Shown: one piece after another, positions 58,420 to 64,000 of the stretch
Layout of the letters: every line of letters begins with the position of its first letter
How positions within the stretch are numbered: the stretch's first letter is position 1
NCBI RefSeq assembly: GCF_007483665.1
Contig: NZ_VIQO01000026.1
Coordinates: 151,252 to 215,251, forward strand
Direction: 5' to 3'
Source: Catellatospora sichuanensis
Lineage (GTDB): Bacteria > Actinomycetota > Actinomycetes > Mycobacteriales > Micromonosporaceae
Length of the DNA: 64,000 bases
Notes under the pieces: model-generated
What the model saw: only the letters and a program-made list of their open reading frames with translations
Told to the model about the DNA's origin: nothing
Databases searched by the model: none
Made by a program: the position numbers and the translations under genes

Positions 58420-58605
58420 TCAGCTCCGGTCCCGGCTGTGGCGCGATGCCGTGGTGTTCGCCTTCTCGATGGCGCGGGCCAGCTCGGCCTTGGTCATGTG
58501 CCAGCGCCCGGTGACGTTCAGCTTCTTGGCCACGCCGAGCAGCTGCTCCTTGGTCTGGTTCGACTGGTAGCGCAGCTTGCTGCGCATCTCCCGTTGGATC
58601 GGCAT
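58420..58605 (-). CDS. Small Rho_N/SAP-like nucleic-acid-binding protein
   Basis: 61 residues. TKEQLLGVAKKLNVTGRWHM and TKAELARAIEKANTT form the two helices of a Rho N-terminal (SAP-like) motif; the rest is basic. Small proteins of this kind are widespread in actinobacteria and probably bind nucleic acid. It lies between the aldo/keto reductase and the CBS-BON gene, in the same direction. Confidence 0.78.
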   Translation of the reverse strand: MPIQREMRSKLRYQSNQTKEQLLGVAKKLNVTGRWHMTKAELARAIEKANTTASRHSRDRS

Positions 58606-58632
58606 CGGGGCCTCCCGCTCCTTCGATCCTGC

Positions 58633-59370
58633 CTACACGATCCCCAGCGTGCCGTCGCGGGGACGCTCGGGCCCCTCCACCTCGGCGTTGAACTCGTAGC
58701 GCCGGTTGATGTCCGGGGTGTCGTCATATTCGTAGATCAGCGCGTTGACCACGTCGATCACGCCGGGAACTCCGCGCACCAGGCGCTCGGCGATCTGGGC
58801 GGAGCTGCGCCGGCCGGTGCCGCCGGTCAGCGTCACCACGCCGTCGTCGACGACCGCGTCGATCTCGGGCGGCTGTACGAAGAGCATGCCCTGGATGATG
58901 TCGTGCACCACGTCGTGCCGGATGGCCTCGTCCGAGCGGCGGTACGTGCGCAGCAGGTCGCGCCGCGACACGATGCCCACCAGCATGCCCTCGGCGTCCA
59001 CCACCGGCAGCCGCTTGAGCTGCTCGTCCTCCATGATCCGGGCAGCGGCGACGACGGAGGCGTCCGGCGCGACGGTGATCACCGGGGTGGTCATCAGGTC
59101 CTCGGCCTGGTCGCCCTCGGCCTTGGCCCGCGCCACGGCGCGGCGTCGCCGCTCGAACAGGTGCCGCTGCGGTTCCTCGCCGCTCAGGGCCAGCTTGTGC
59201 AGCAGATCGGCCTCGGAGACGATGCCGACGACCGTGCCGCCGGGATCCAGCACCGGCACGGAGCTGATCCCGTGCTCGGCCAGCCGGTCGATGATCTCCT
59301 TGTACGGCGTCGCGGTGCCCACACTGACCACCGGTGCGGACATCACCTCCCGCACGGTCCGCACCGTCAT
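58633..59370 (-). CDS. CBS-pair and BON domain protein
   Basis: 245 residues. Two CBS domains (REVMSAPVVSVGTATPYKEI, about 7-60; DLMTTPVITVAPDASVVAAA, about 92-145) form a nucleotide-sensing module. A BON domain follows (about 150-220: IDAVVDDGVVTLTGGTGRRS), then a short acidic tail. CBS pairs bind AMP/ATP or SAM; BON domains bind membranes or phospholipids. Such proteins often belong to actinobacterial stress regulons. Cytoplasmic or membrane-associated. Confidence 0.9.
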   Translation of the reverse strand: MTVRTVREVMSAPVVSVGTATPYKEIIDRLAEHGISSVPVLDPGGTVVGIVSEADLLHKLALSGEEPQRHLFERRRRAVARAKAEGDQAEDLMTTPVITVAPDASVVAAARIMEDEQLKRLPVVDAEGMLVGIVSRRDLLRTYRRSDEAIRHDVVHDIIQGMLFVQPPEIDAVVDDGVVTLTGGTGRRSSAQIAERLVRGVPGVIDVVNALIYEYDDTPDINRRYEFNAEVEGPERPRDGTLGIV

Positions 59371-59519
59371 CGGCGTACCCCCTCATTCGACCGGTGTGAC
59401 CCACCCGCGCAGGCCAGACTGGAGAGGTGAGCCACCGCGGCCGGTGGGTACATGCCCACTGTGATCGTACCGAGCCGGACGTGCCCGTCCGGCCCGGTTG
59501 ACCCACCCGGAGGTGCATG

Positions 59520-59750
59520 ATGAGGTCCGACGTGGCCGACCGCAGCGGTATACCGGCCGCCGCGCTCAGTAACCACGAGCTGTCCCGCGAGCTGGCGTCG
59601 CTGCACCGCACCCGGCACGACACGTTCGTGCACGGGTCGGACAGCGCGCTGGCCAATCATGATCAGCGCAGCCGCGAGCTGGAGCTGGAGTACCTGCGCC
59701 GGTTCCCCGAACGTGATCCCGACCCGCGGCGGCTGCGTCCCGCCGAGTGA
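59520..59750 (+). CDS. Small DUF6158-like protein
   Basis: 76 residues. The helical hairpin ALSNHELSRELASLHRTRHD followed by TFVHGSDSALANHDQRSREL and EYLRRFPERDPDP resembles a small actinobacterial family (DUF6158, label from memory). GGAGG lies 6 nt before ATG 59520; ATG 59517 is an alternative with only 3 nt spacing. Soluble; function unknown. It converges on the gene at 59836 across a hairpin terminator. Confidence 0.72.
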   Translation: MRSDVADRSGIPAAALSNHELSRELASLHRTRHDTFVHGSDSALANHDQRSRELELEYLRRFPERDPDPRRLRPAE

Positions 59751-59782
59751 CGACGGCGGCCCGGCCGGCCACCTCGCCAAAC

Positions 59783-59806
59783 AAAAAGGACGAACTCGTC
59801 CCTTTT
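59783..59806. terminator. Bidirectional Rho-independent terminator
   Basis: AAAAA, GGACG, loop AACT, CGTCC, then CTTTT. An A-tract before and a T-tract after the stem allow termination on both strands. It lies between the converging genes ending at 59750 and 59836. Confidence 0.8.
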
Positions 59807-59835
59807 GGACATGAGACGAGGGGTGTCCGAACCGG

Positions 59836-60075
59836 TCAGTGCCCGGTGAAGAGGACCTTCACCCGGTGCTGACCCTGCTGCACCGTGGACCCGGCGCTCA
59901 GCCGGCCGGCGAGGGTGTCGGCGGCGTCACGGGAATCGGCGGCGTGCTCGGCATCGCGCTGCTCCGGCCAGCGCAACTCGTCACGTCCACCACCATTCGG
60001 GTCAAGCGGACGAACACGGCTGACCACGACAATCCACTTGCCGGCGGCCGCCTTTCGCCTCCTCCACCAGAACAT
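59836..60075 (-). CDS. Small basic protein of unknown function
   Basis: 79 residues. MFWWRRRKAAAGKWIVVVSR at the N-terminus, then hydrophilic ELRWPEQRDAEHAADSRDAA and a C-terminal strand HRVKVLFTGH. No signal peptide. The beta-helix-beta pattern (WIVVVSRV ... RVKVLFTG) suggests a compact fold. No family is recognised. A terminator is appropriately placed after its stop. Confidence 0.55.
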   Translation of the reverse strand: MFWWRRRKAAAGKWIVVVSRVRPLDPNGGGRDELRWPEQRDAEHAADSRDAADTLAGRLSAGSTVQQGQHRVKVLFTGH

Positions 60076-60191
60076 CTCTGCCTCCGTCTCCCCAGGCGCC
60101 GAGTGCCCACCGTACCGTGGCGCGTTTAAACGAACAGCCCTCGGTCGCGGGGTACGTTGGGAGACCGACCAGCCTCACTGGGGAGGGCAAG

Positions 60192-60938
60192 GTGACAGGC
60201 CTTTTCGCTTCGATAGGCGTCGACCTCGCCCGGGAGAACCTGCGGCAGTTCACGATGTCGGTCGTCACCGCAGGCGTCGCGGTGACCCTGTCCCGCCGTT
60301 TCTGCGACCACGTATGGACCGACGCCTCCGGCGCCCGGGTGGTGGCGCGCGCCCGCTGGGGCCGCATCCACCACATGCAGCCCTCACTGGCCGGCGGCGC
60401 GGTGGCGGTCGCCTGCGAGAACATCCGGCTGATCGACGACCGCACCGCGGTCATGGACCTGCTCGACGAGACCGACGGTGGCCTCGTCTGCCCGGTCGCG
60501 GTGCACCTGGAGGACCACACGGCGCTACACGTCGCCGGCGGCGGGCTGGCCCGCGGCCAGGTGACGCTGTCCGCCCTGGCCGAGGCCGTCGAACTGGGGC
60601 CGTCCGCGGACGGCCCCTCCGAAACCGCCCCGCGTGGCCTGGTCTGCGACGACCTGGTCCGCCCCGGACTCGCCGAGCCGGGCTGGACGCCCACCGCCCG
60701 AGCCCGCCTGCACGGCACGGTCCGCCAGGCCGAACTGCGCACCAACACCCTGACCGGCGAACCCTTCCACTGGCTGCGCCTGCGCGTGCATCCCCGCATC
60801 GACATCGACGTGGCGGCCCCCGCCTCGACCCTGCCCGCCAGCCCGGCCCCCGGCGTTTCCCTGCGCGCCCGCGCCGTCCTCACCGGTCGCCTCGACCTGC
60901 AACCCGACACCCTCAAGAAAGGAAGGGCACCTTCTTGA
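60192..60938 (+). CDS. Actinobacterial protein of unknown function
   Basis: 248 residues, soluble, alpha/beta. Recognisable stretches are NLRQFTMSVVTAGVAVTLSR, VVARARWGRIHHMQPSLAGG, GLVCDDLVRPGLAEPGWTPT and FHWLRLRVHPRIDIDVAAP. No known motif. GTG 60192 is chosen because GGGAGGGCAAG precedes it; the open frame begins at 60117. The last codons (KKGRAPS) are encoded by a half copy of palindrome family B, so the natural C-terminus may have been replaced. Confidence 0.65.
   Translation: MTGLFASIGVDLARENLRQFTMSVVTAGVAVTLSRRFCDHVWTDASGARVVARARWGRIHHMQPSLAGGAVAVACENIRLIDDRTAVMDLLDETDGGLVCPVAVHLEDHTALHVAGGGLARGQVTLSALAEAVELGPSADGPSETAPRGLVCDDLVRPGLAEPGWTPTARARLHGTVRQAELRTNTLTGEPFHWLRLRVHPRIDIDVAAPASTLPASPAPGVSLRARAVLTGRLDLQPDTLKKGRAPS
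60919..60937. repeat. Half copy of palindromic repeat family B
   Basis: AAAGGAAGGGCACCTTCTT corresponds to one arm of the family B palindromes at 27365 and 57351. It overlaps the 3' end and stop codon of the gene at 60192. Confidence 0.75.
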
Positions 60939-60972
60939 TGCCGACCCCGGGAGACCTCGGCCGATACAGTCC

Positions 60973-61004
60973 GGGACCTGTCTCACCATGCAGAGACAGG
61001 TCCC
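60973..61004. terminator. 12-bp perfect hairpin downstream of the 60192 gene
   Basis: GGGACCTGTCTC and GAGACAGGTCCC pair perfectly around an 8-nt loop, ACCATGCA. It lies 35 bp after the stop. No T-run follows. It is probably a terminator; no other copy was seen in the window. Confidence 0.6.
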
Positions 61005-61161
61005 GCCTGACGCCTGAAGGTCGTGCCCAGCGTGGTTGCGCCGCGTCCGGGGACCTCGTGGGACCCGGGCACGGCGCGGCTGAGATCTGGCGCCATCATC
61101 ACACCCGGCGGTCACCGGCGCGTCCCCCGTCCGACCATGTGCGGACGGGCTTCGGGCGAGG

Positions 61162-61641
61162 TCACCGCCGACCGGTGGCCAGCCGCAGCGCGGTGTGCGA
61201 GACCGGCGCGAAGCCCAGCGCCCGGTAGAGCGGCTCACCGTCGGCCGTCGCCCGCAGATCGACCGTCGACACCCCGCGTCGCGCGAACCAGCCCAGCAAC
61301 GAGGCCATGCAGGCCCGCGAGAAACCCCGGCGGCGGTACGCCTCGTCCGTCACCACGTTGTACACGTACCCGGTCCGCCCCGACGGATTCGCCGGCCCGC
61401 CCAGCCGCAGGTCGATGGTGCCCACCGCGCACGCGGCCAGTCCCACCCCGTCCGGCACGTCCACCACGTACGCCGCCATCGTCGGCTCCGGCTCCGCCAG
61501 CCGCGCCTGCAGCATCGCCAGCGCCTCCTGCTGCCACGGCCCCGGCTCGACCGGCTGCCCCGCCATCGCGCCGAGCATCACCGCCCGCAGCCTGACCAGC
61601 TCCGCCACATCCCCCGTCACCGCTCGCCGCGTCTCGATCAC
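61162..61641 (-). CDS. GNAT-family N-acetyltransferase
   Basis: 159 residues. The acetyl-CoA site is YNVVTDEAYRRRGFSRACM (the R/Q-x-x-G-x-G/A region) and the C-terminal strand-helix is VDLRATADGEPLYRALGFAP. It would acetylate an amine on a small molecule or protein; the substrate is unknown. TACCCT lies 7 nt before the GTG start, leaderless type. Confidence 0.88.
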   Translation of the reverse strand: MIETRRAVTGDVAELVRLRAVMLGAMAGQPVEPGPWQQEALAMLQARLAEPEPTMAAYVVDVPDGVGLAACAVGTIDLRLGGPANPSGRTGYVYNVVTDEAYRRRGFSRACMASLLGWFARRGVSTVDLRATADGEPLYRALGFAPVSHTALRLATGRR

Positions 61642-61692
61642 GACCCGCAGGGTAGTGGGAATGTCGTACGGTGTCCGACCCCGCCCGCCCGG

Positions 61693-61938
61693 TCAGGTCA
61701 CGTACGGGCAGTGGCGGCAGCCGCGGGTGCAGCAGAAACCCCGCTCGGCGAGGAAGCCGGCACTGAGCACGAACAGGCCGGAGGACGGGTCGAGGTAGCC
61801 CGGGGTGCCGTCGCGCAGCGCCTCGGCGTGCCGGGCCAGGATCTCGGCACGGCCGGGGTGGTCCTCGCGGAGCCGGGACGGATGCGGTTCGTCCAGCTCA
61901 CGCGGTGCCAGGGGCCATCGTTGCCCGGATGCGGCCAT
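61693..61938 (-). CDS. DUF5522-family small Cys-rich protein
   Basis: 81 residues. Family features are PHPSRLREDHPGRAEILARH, LRDGTPGYLDPSSGLFVLSA and the C-terminal Cys cluster RGFCCTRGCRHCPY. The four clustered Cys plus His suggest a metal or Fe-S site. Function unknown; such proteins occur in many bacteria. ATG 61938 is chosen because TATCGT lies 6 nt upstream; longer open frames give no similar N-terminus. It is divergent from the macrodomain gene. Confidence 0.85.
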   Translation of the reverse strand: MAASGQRWPLAPRELDEPHPSRLREDHPGRAEILARHAEALRDGTPGYLDPSSGLFVLSAGFLAERGFCCTRGCRHCPYVT

Positions 61939-61996
61939 CCGGCGACGATAGCGTGCGGCGCGCGGCCCATCGACCGCCGGTGACATCATCGACACC

Positions 61997-62500
61997 ATGC
62001 CAGCCATCGAGATCGTGCTCGGCGACATCACTGCCGAAGACGTCGACGCCGTCGTGACCGCGGCCAACGAATCGCTGCTGGGCGGCGGCGGGGTCGACGG
62101 GGCCATCCACCGCGCGGCCGGCCCGGAACTGGCCCGGGCGGGCGGGGCGATCGCGCCCTGCGACCCCGGCGACGCCAAAGCCACTTCCGCGTTCGACCTG
62201 GACCCGCCGGTACGCCACGTCATCCACACGGTCGGCCCGGTCTGGGAGGGCGGGACGTACGGCGAGGACGAGACCCTCGCCTCCTGCTACCGCCGCTGCC
62301 TCCAGGTGGCCGACGAGCTGGGCGCAGGCAGTGTCGCGTTCCCCGCGATCGCCACCGGCGTCTACGGCTTCCCGCCCGAGCGCGCGGCCCGCATCGCGGT
62401 GGCGACCATCCGGTCCACCCCGACCCGGGTGCAGCGCGTACGCCTGGTCGCCTTCGACGCCACCGCCCGCGACCTGCTGCTCGACGCGCTGAACGGATGA
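61997..62500 (+). CDS. Macrodomain protein (O-acetyl-ADP-ribose deacetylase type)
   Basis: 167 residues, a single macro domain. The ADP-ribose site is intact: IVLGDITAEDVDAVVTAANE and SLLGGGGVDGAIHRAAGPEL, then HVIHTVGPVWEGG and VAFPAIATGVYGFPPERAAR. Members hydrolyse O-acetyl-ADP-ribose or remove ADP-ribose from proteins. Cytoplasmic. With the DraG-type hydrolase at 30 kb the strain has at least two ADP-ribose erasers in this window. Confidence 0.94.
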   Translation: MPAIEIVLGDITAEDVDAVVTAANESLLGGGGVDGAIHRAAGPELARAGGAIAPCDPGDAKATSAFDLDPPVRHVIHTVGPVWEGGTYGEDETLASCYRRCLQVADELGAGSVAFPAIATGVYGFPPERAARIAVATIRSTPTRVQRVRLVAFDATARDLLLDALNG

Positions 62501-62522
62501 GCCTCGGCGGCACGGGCTGCGG

Positions 62523-63077
62523 TCAGGCCGGCTCGTCGGCGGCCACGCGGGCGAACAGCAGCATGTCGCGGCGCACCCCGCCCAGCTCCATCCAGCTGCG
62601 CAGCAGGCCCTCCCGCCGGAATCCGGCGCGCTCCGCGGTGCGCACCGAGGCGGTGTTCCACGGCTCGACATGCAGGTGCACCCGCGGGATCGCGAGGTCG
62701 GTCAGCGCCCAGCGGGCCACCGTCGCCAGCGCGTGCCCGGCCGCGCCGCGCCCGCGACCCGAGGGCGCGATCCAGTAGCCGGTCGCCGCCCGGCCCTCGG
62801 CCATCTCCGTGAGCCACAGCCCGATCTGGCCCACCGCCCGGTCGTCGGCACGGTCGGCGATCGCCAGTGAATATCCGACGCACTCCCGTGCCCGGTCGTG
62901 CTGGCGCTCGACGAACGCCAAGCCCTCGGCCTCGCTGTACGGCACCGGCACCGAGCTGATCACCGGGATGTACGGGTCCGCGGCGCCCTCCTCGATGAGC
63001 GGCAGGTCGCCGGTCCGGAACGGGCGCAGCAGGAACGGCCCTGCGTCGAGCTCGGGGATCACCAGTCCGTCGGTCAC
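62523..63077 (-). CDS. GNAT acetyltransferase, RimJ/RimL type
   Basis: 184 residues. LDAGPFLLRPFRTGDLPLIE at the N-terminus, TGYWIAPSGRGRGAAGHALA for acetyl-CoA binding, and VHLHVEPWNTASVRTAERAG followed by FRREGLLRSW at the C-terminus are characteristic of Rim-like acetyltransferases. It may act on protein N-termini or an antibiotic-like amine; this is not decidable here. CAGACT lies 6 nt before the GTG. Confidence 0.9.
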   Translation of the reverse strand: MTDGLVIPELDAGPFLLRPFRTGDLPLIEEGAADPYIPVISSVPVPYSEAEGLAFVERQHDRARECVGYSLAIADRADDRAVGQIGLWLTEMAEGRAATGYWIAPSGRGRGAAGHALATVARWALTDLAIPRVHLHVEPWNTASVRTAERAGFRREGLLRSWMELGGVRRDMLLFARVAADEPA

Positions 63078-63199
63078 CGCGCGAGTCTGCCATCCTCGAC
63101 GGTCCGCCGCAGCTCACCCGAGCCCGGACCAGCCCGTGTGACCGGCCCCGTCGCATGACCGGACCGGTTTGGTCGGCGGGCGGCCCTAGGCTCGGGGGC

Positions 63200-63457
63200 A
63201 TGGTGAGGGTGACCCGGCCGGTGGCGGTGGAGCTGCTGTCCCACCTGCGGCGGGCCCGCGACCACATCGACCGCCACCATGCCGAGGCGCTCGACCTGGA
63301 CCGGCTGGCCCGGGTCGCCGGAGTGTCCAAGTTCCACTTCGTCCGCAGCTTCGAGGCGACGTACGGGGAGACGCCGATCCGCTACCTCACCCGCCGCCGC
63401 ATCGAGCGGGCCCAGGACCTGCTGCGCCTGGCCAACCTGACGGTCGCGCCCCGCTGA
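63200..63457 (+). pseudogene. Truncated AraC-family regulator
   Basis: 85 codons. HIDRHHAEALDLDRLARVAG, VSKFHFVRSFEATYGETPIR and YLTRRRIERAQDLL make the first helix-turn-helix of an AraC DNA-binding domain. The frame then stops after LANLTVAPR, exactly where the second helix-turn-helix (normally TVTEVC...) should begin. An AraC domain needs about 100 residues, so function is doubtful. TAGGCT lies 7 nt before ATG 63200. The following 416 bp show no continuation in any frame. Confidence 0.75.
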
Positions 63458-63873
63458 AGCGCCGCAGCGACCAGGTAAAGAATGTTTGACATGGACCCGG
63501 CCGTGCGTTCATGTCGACCTGGCGACCGCGTCAGGTGCCGGCCCGACCCGCAGCTGTCGTCATGGCCGACCGGGTGCACCGGCCGCCCCGTACGTGCACC
63601 ACTCGCAGGCTGTGTGGTTCCTCTCAGCGGCCGACGTAGGCGCGATCCGAGATCCACCATTACCCTACTCATGGGATTGCGCTGATCACGACGTTCTACC
63701 GCGTCCCGGACGACGTGTACAGCCGCCTGTCGCGCGGCCACCCTGCTGCCGGGCAGACCGCACCACGGGCGACGGCGTGACTTCCGTGACACGGTGATGC
63801 GCGCCTCCGTCCCAGCGGACCCGCCAGCCCGCCGCTTCGTGGCACGGAAACGGCCCCGAGAAAGAAAGTAGCT
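63458..63873. other. Intergenic region after the truncated AraC gene
   Basis: 416 bp without a convincing gene. Short ORFs in two plus frames lack family features and regular codon use. It probably contains debris from the event that cut the AraC gene, plus the promoter of the nucleotide-sugar dehydrogenase. No inverted repeats typical of an insertion sequence were found. Confidence 0.5.
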
Positions 63874-64000
63874 ATGAAGATCTGTGTGGTTGCCCTGGGA
63901 AAGATCGGCCTCCCGCTCGCGGTGCAGTTCGCCGCCAAGGGCCATGAGGTCATCGGCGCCGACGTCTCCGAGCGGGTCGTCAGCCTGGTCAACGACGGCG
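63874..64000 (+). CDS. UDP-glucose/GDP-mannose-type nucleotide-sugar dehydrogenase, N-terminal part
   Basis: The first 42 residues are visible: MKICVVALGKIGLPLAVQFA, then the Rossmann helix and GADVSERVVSLVNDG. The NAD-binding GxGxxGLP pattern has Ala at the first Gly. This N-terminus is typical of UDP-N-acetylmannosamine or UDP-glucose dehydrogenases that make uronic-acid precursors for surface polysaccharides. GAAAGAAAG precedes the ATG. The window ends inside the gene, so a polysaccharide cluster probably continues to the right. Confidence 0.8.
   Translation, partial: MKICVVALGKIGLPLAVQFAAKGHEVIGADVSERVVSLVNDG

Noticed and set aside
63482..63797. Two short overlapping plus-strand ORFs after the AraC remnant
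   Set aside because: Irregular codon use, no ribosome sites, and no continuation of the AraC domain or transposase features.

Overview
The window is a 64 kb piece of a very GC-rich actinobacterial chromosome. Gene order, GTG starts, ATGA/GTGA stop-start overlaps, a Gram-positive type Tad pilus locus, an egtABCD cluster and large LAL/LuxR regulators all suggest a Micromonosporaceae-like actinomycete (inference from content, not a database match). No rRNA, tRNA, CRISPR array, transposase or phage module was recognised. Both ends cut through genes: a LuxR-type regulator at the left and a nucleotide-sugar dehydrogenase at the right.

Layout. 0-7 kb: LuxR C-terminus, a membrane-anchored AbfB arabinose-binding protein, a spare YidC with a small membrane partner, a PrmC/HemK-like methyltransferase, an alpha/beta hydrolase, a NUDIX hydrolase and an S41 protease. 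7-17.5 kb: a minus-strand Tad/Flp-type pilus operon (lipoprotein, PKD-like secreted protein, CpaB/SAF, CpaE-like, CpaF, TadB, TadC, a small membrane protein, three TadE/G-like pseudopilins, and a LysM membrane protein). 17.8-25 kb: P450, LAL regulator, small proteins, and a NarL-type two-component pair followed by an MMPL transporter. 27-34 kb: sulfite-oxidase-like molybdoenzyme, polytopic membrane protein, ADP-ribosylglycohydrolase, an unknown repeat protein, and a solute-binding/VWA fusion. 34-44.6 kb: AspT/YidE-type transporter, FIST sensor overlapping a GAF-GGDEF-EAL protein, DUF2203 and DUF6232-like proteins, and a MarR-controlled rifampin-phosphotransferase-like PEP-utilising enzyme. 44.7-51 kb: egtABCD (ergothioneine) with a two-component pair directly downstream. 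51-57 kb: GH18 chitinase with CBM and FN3 domains, a NicO-type Ni/Co exporter divergent from an Asp-rich LPRTG wall protein, and a GH51 arabinofuranosidase. 57-64 kb: aldo/keto reductase, Rho_N-like and CBS-BON proteins, several small proteins, two GNATs, a macrodomain protein, a truncated AraC gene, and the start of a nucleotide-sugar dehydrogenase.

Two kinds of non-genic structure stand out. First, a recurrent Shine-Dalgarno-bearing junction cassette (GCCGACGAGCG..GCGAGG.GAAG.CATGA) sits at three operon junctions and encodes minigenes coupled by overlapping stops and starts. Between tadB and tadC it is triplicated in tandem with a 71-bp period, giving a chain of three minigenes of 21, 24 and 24 codons. 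Second, intergenic gaps are filled by at least four families of long imperfect palindromes (2-3 copies each) plus one perfect 23-bp palindrome. One family keeps an almost invariant 25-nt unpaired loop while its stem varies.

Many genes carry a TANNNT box 6-8 nt before the start codon and no Shine-Dalgarno sequence. This suggests widespread leaderless transcription and was used to choose several starts.
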